A stretch of 30,280 bases of DNA, from contig CAJUKB010000017.1 in assembly GCA_910587325.1 (NCBI GenBank), positions 1 through 30,280 of the forward strand, in the 5' to 3' direction. The notes under the pieces were generated by a model, which was given only the letters and a program-made list of their open reading frames with translations, was not told the DNA's origin and did not search any database. This DNA is from an uncultured Bacilli bacterium. Lineage in GTDB: Bacteria > Bacillota_I > Bacilli_A > RF39 > UBA660. Of this stretch, positions 30,159-30,280 are shown piece after piece (positions within the stretch are counted from its first letter, which is position 1; every line of letters starts with the position of its first letter). Made by a program: the position numbers and the translations under genes.

Positions 30159-30280
30159 CTATTCCTTTTCTAGCTCGATTGTGTCATAAGCTCCTAAATC
30201 ATAGACAGTATATCCTAAATCTTTTAATAGACATCTTGCGAAATTAAATTAGAGGCAATAATTGTACAAAGAACAAATAA
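30159..30280 (-). pseudogene. Partial gene at window edge, frameshifted by a 5-bp duplication
   Basis: The frame open from the window edge reads LFVLCTIIASN and then stops soon after; another frame gives FARCLLKDLGYTVYDLG followed by AYDTIELEKE and TAG at 30159. Removing one unit of the tandem repeat AAATT-AAATT (30241-30250, plus strand) joins them as ASNFARCLLKDLGYT. So a 5-bp duplication seems to have broken the C-terminus of a protein whose front is beyond the window. Family not recognised. Confidence 0.55.

Overview
The window is strongly A+T-rich bacterial DNA with short intergenic gaps, clear AGGAGG-type ribosome binding sites, and TAA or TAG at nearly every stop. The only intact gene here that ends in TGA is the HTH gene at 20298-20819. 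Tryptophan is written TGG and genes run full length, so TGA appears to be a stop (code 11). Gene families and base composition suggest an uncultured gut Bacillota/Mycoplasmatota-type commensal (Bacilli/RF39-like or Erysipelotrichia-like). That placement is inference. Every intact gene is on the minus strand except one ZIP metal transporter (27865-28671). I see no rRNA, tRNA, CRISPR array or intact insertion sequence.

Layout. 1-5700: a BLIP-like lipoprotein, a membrane-anchored CPWC thioredoxin-fold protein, two HTH regulators fused to membrane segments, a frameshifted small membrane protein, a Fic-domain protein, a frameshifted CYTH-domain protein and an orphan. 5890-9211: a probable envelope-lipid operon (membrane-fused glycerophosphodiester phosphodiesterase, monoacylglycerol-lipase-like hydrolase, second BLIP-like lipoprotein). 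9284-9632: two decayed gene ends. 9657-11941: a MATE efflux transporter joined to a cytidylate-kinase-like domain but split by a one-base frameshift, followed by a Cys/His-rich small protein. 12171-14196: membrane proteins of unknown role and a TfoX-N protein. 14212-20235: an unusual block of a 567-aa orphan, a stand-alone WCX-like domain, a WYL regulator, a DUF6994-like protein, a stand-alone degenerate DnaA-type AAA+ domain and two propeller-like orphans. 20298-21571: another HTH-membrane regulator and an orphan interrupted at a run of eight G. 21629-25461: a complete TetR / ABC ATPase / two ABC-2 permeases operon with a palindromic operator. 25611-27745: an HTH-membrane-zinc ribbon protein, a DUF5131 protein and a broken HExxH metalloprotease. 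27865-30280: ZIP transporter, P-loop kinase-like protein, SanA/YdcF protein, an untracked 53-aa membrane protein and a broken partial gene.

Two themes stand out. First, six reading frames are broken at short repeats or homopolymers (AT repeat, A6, T7, G8, A4, duplicated AAATT). These are phase-variable switches, decay or assembly error; the G8 tract is the best phase-variation candidate. Second, the 14.2-20.2 kb block joins WYL-type control with proteins of unknown function and a crippled DnaA paralogue. It is the most likely place for an undescribed system.
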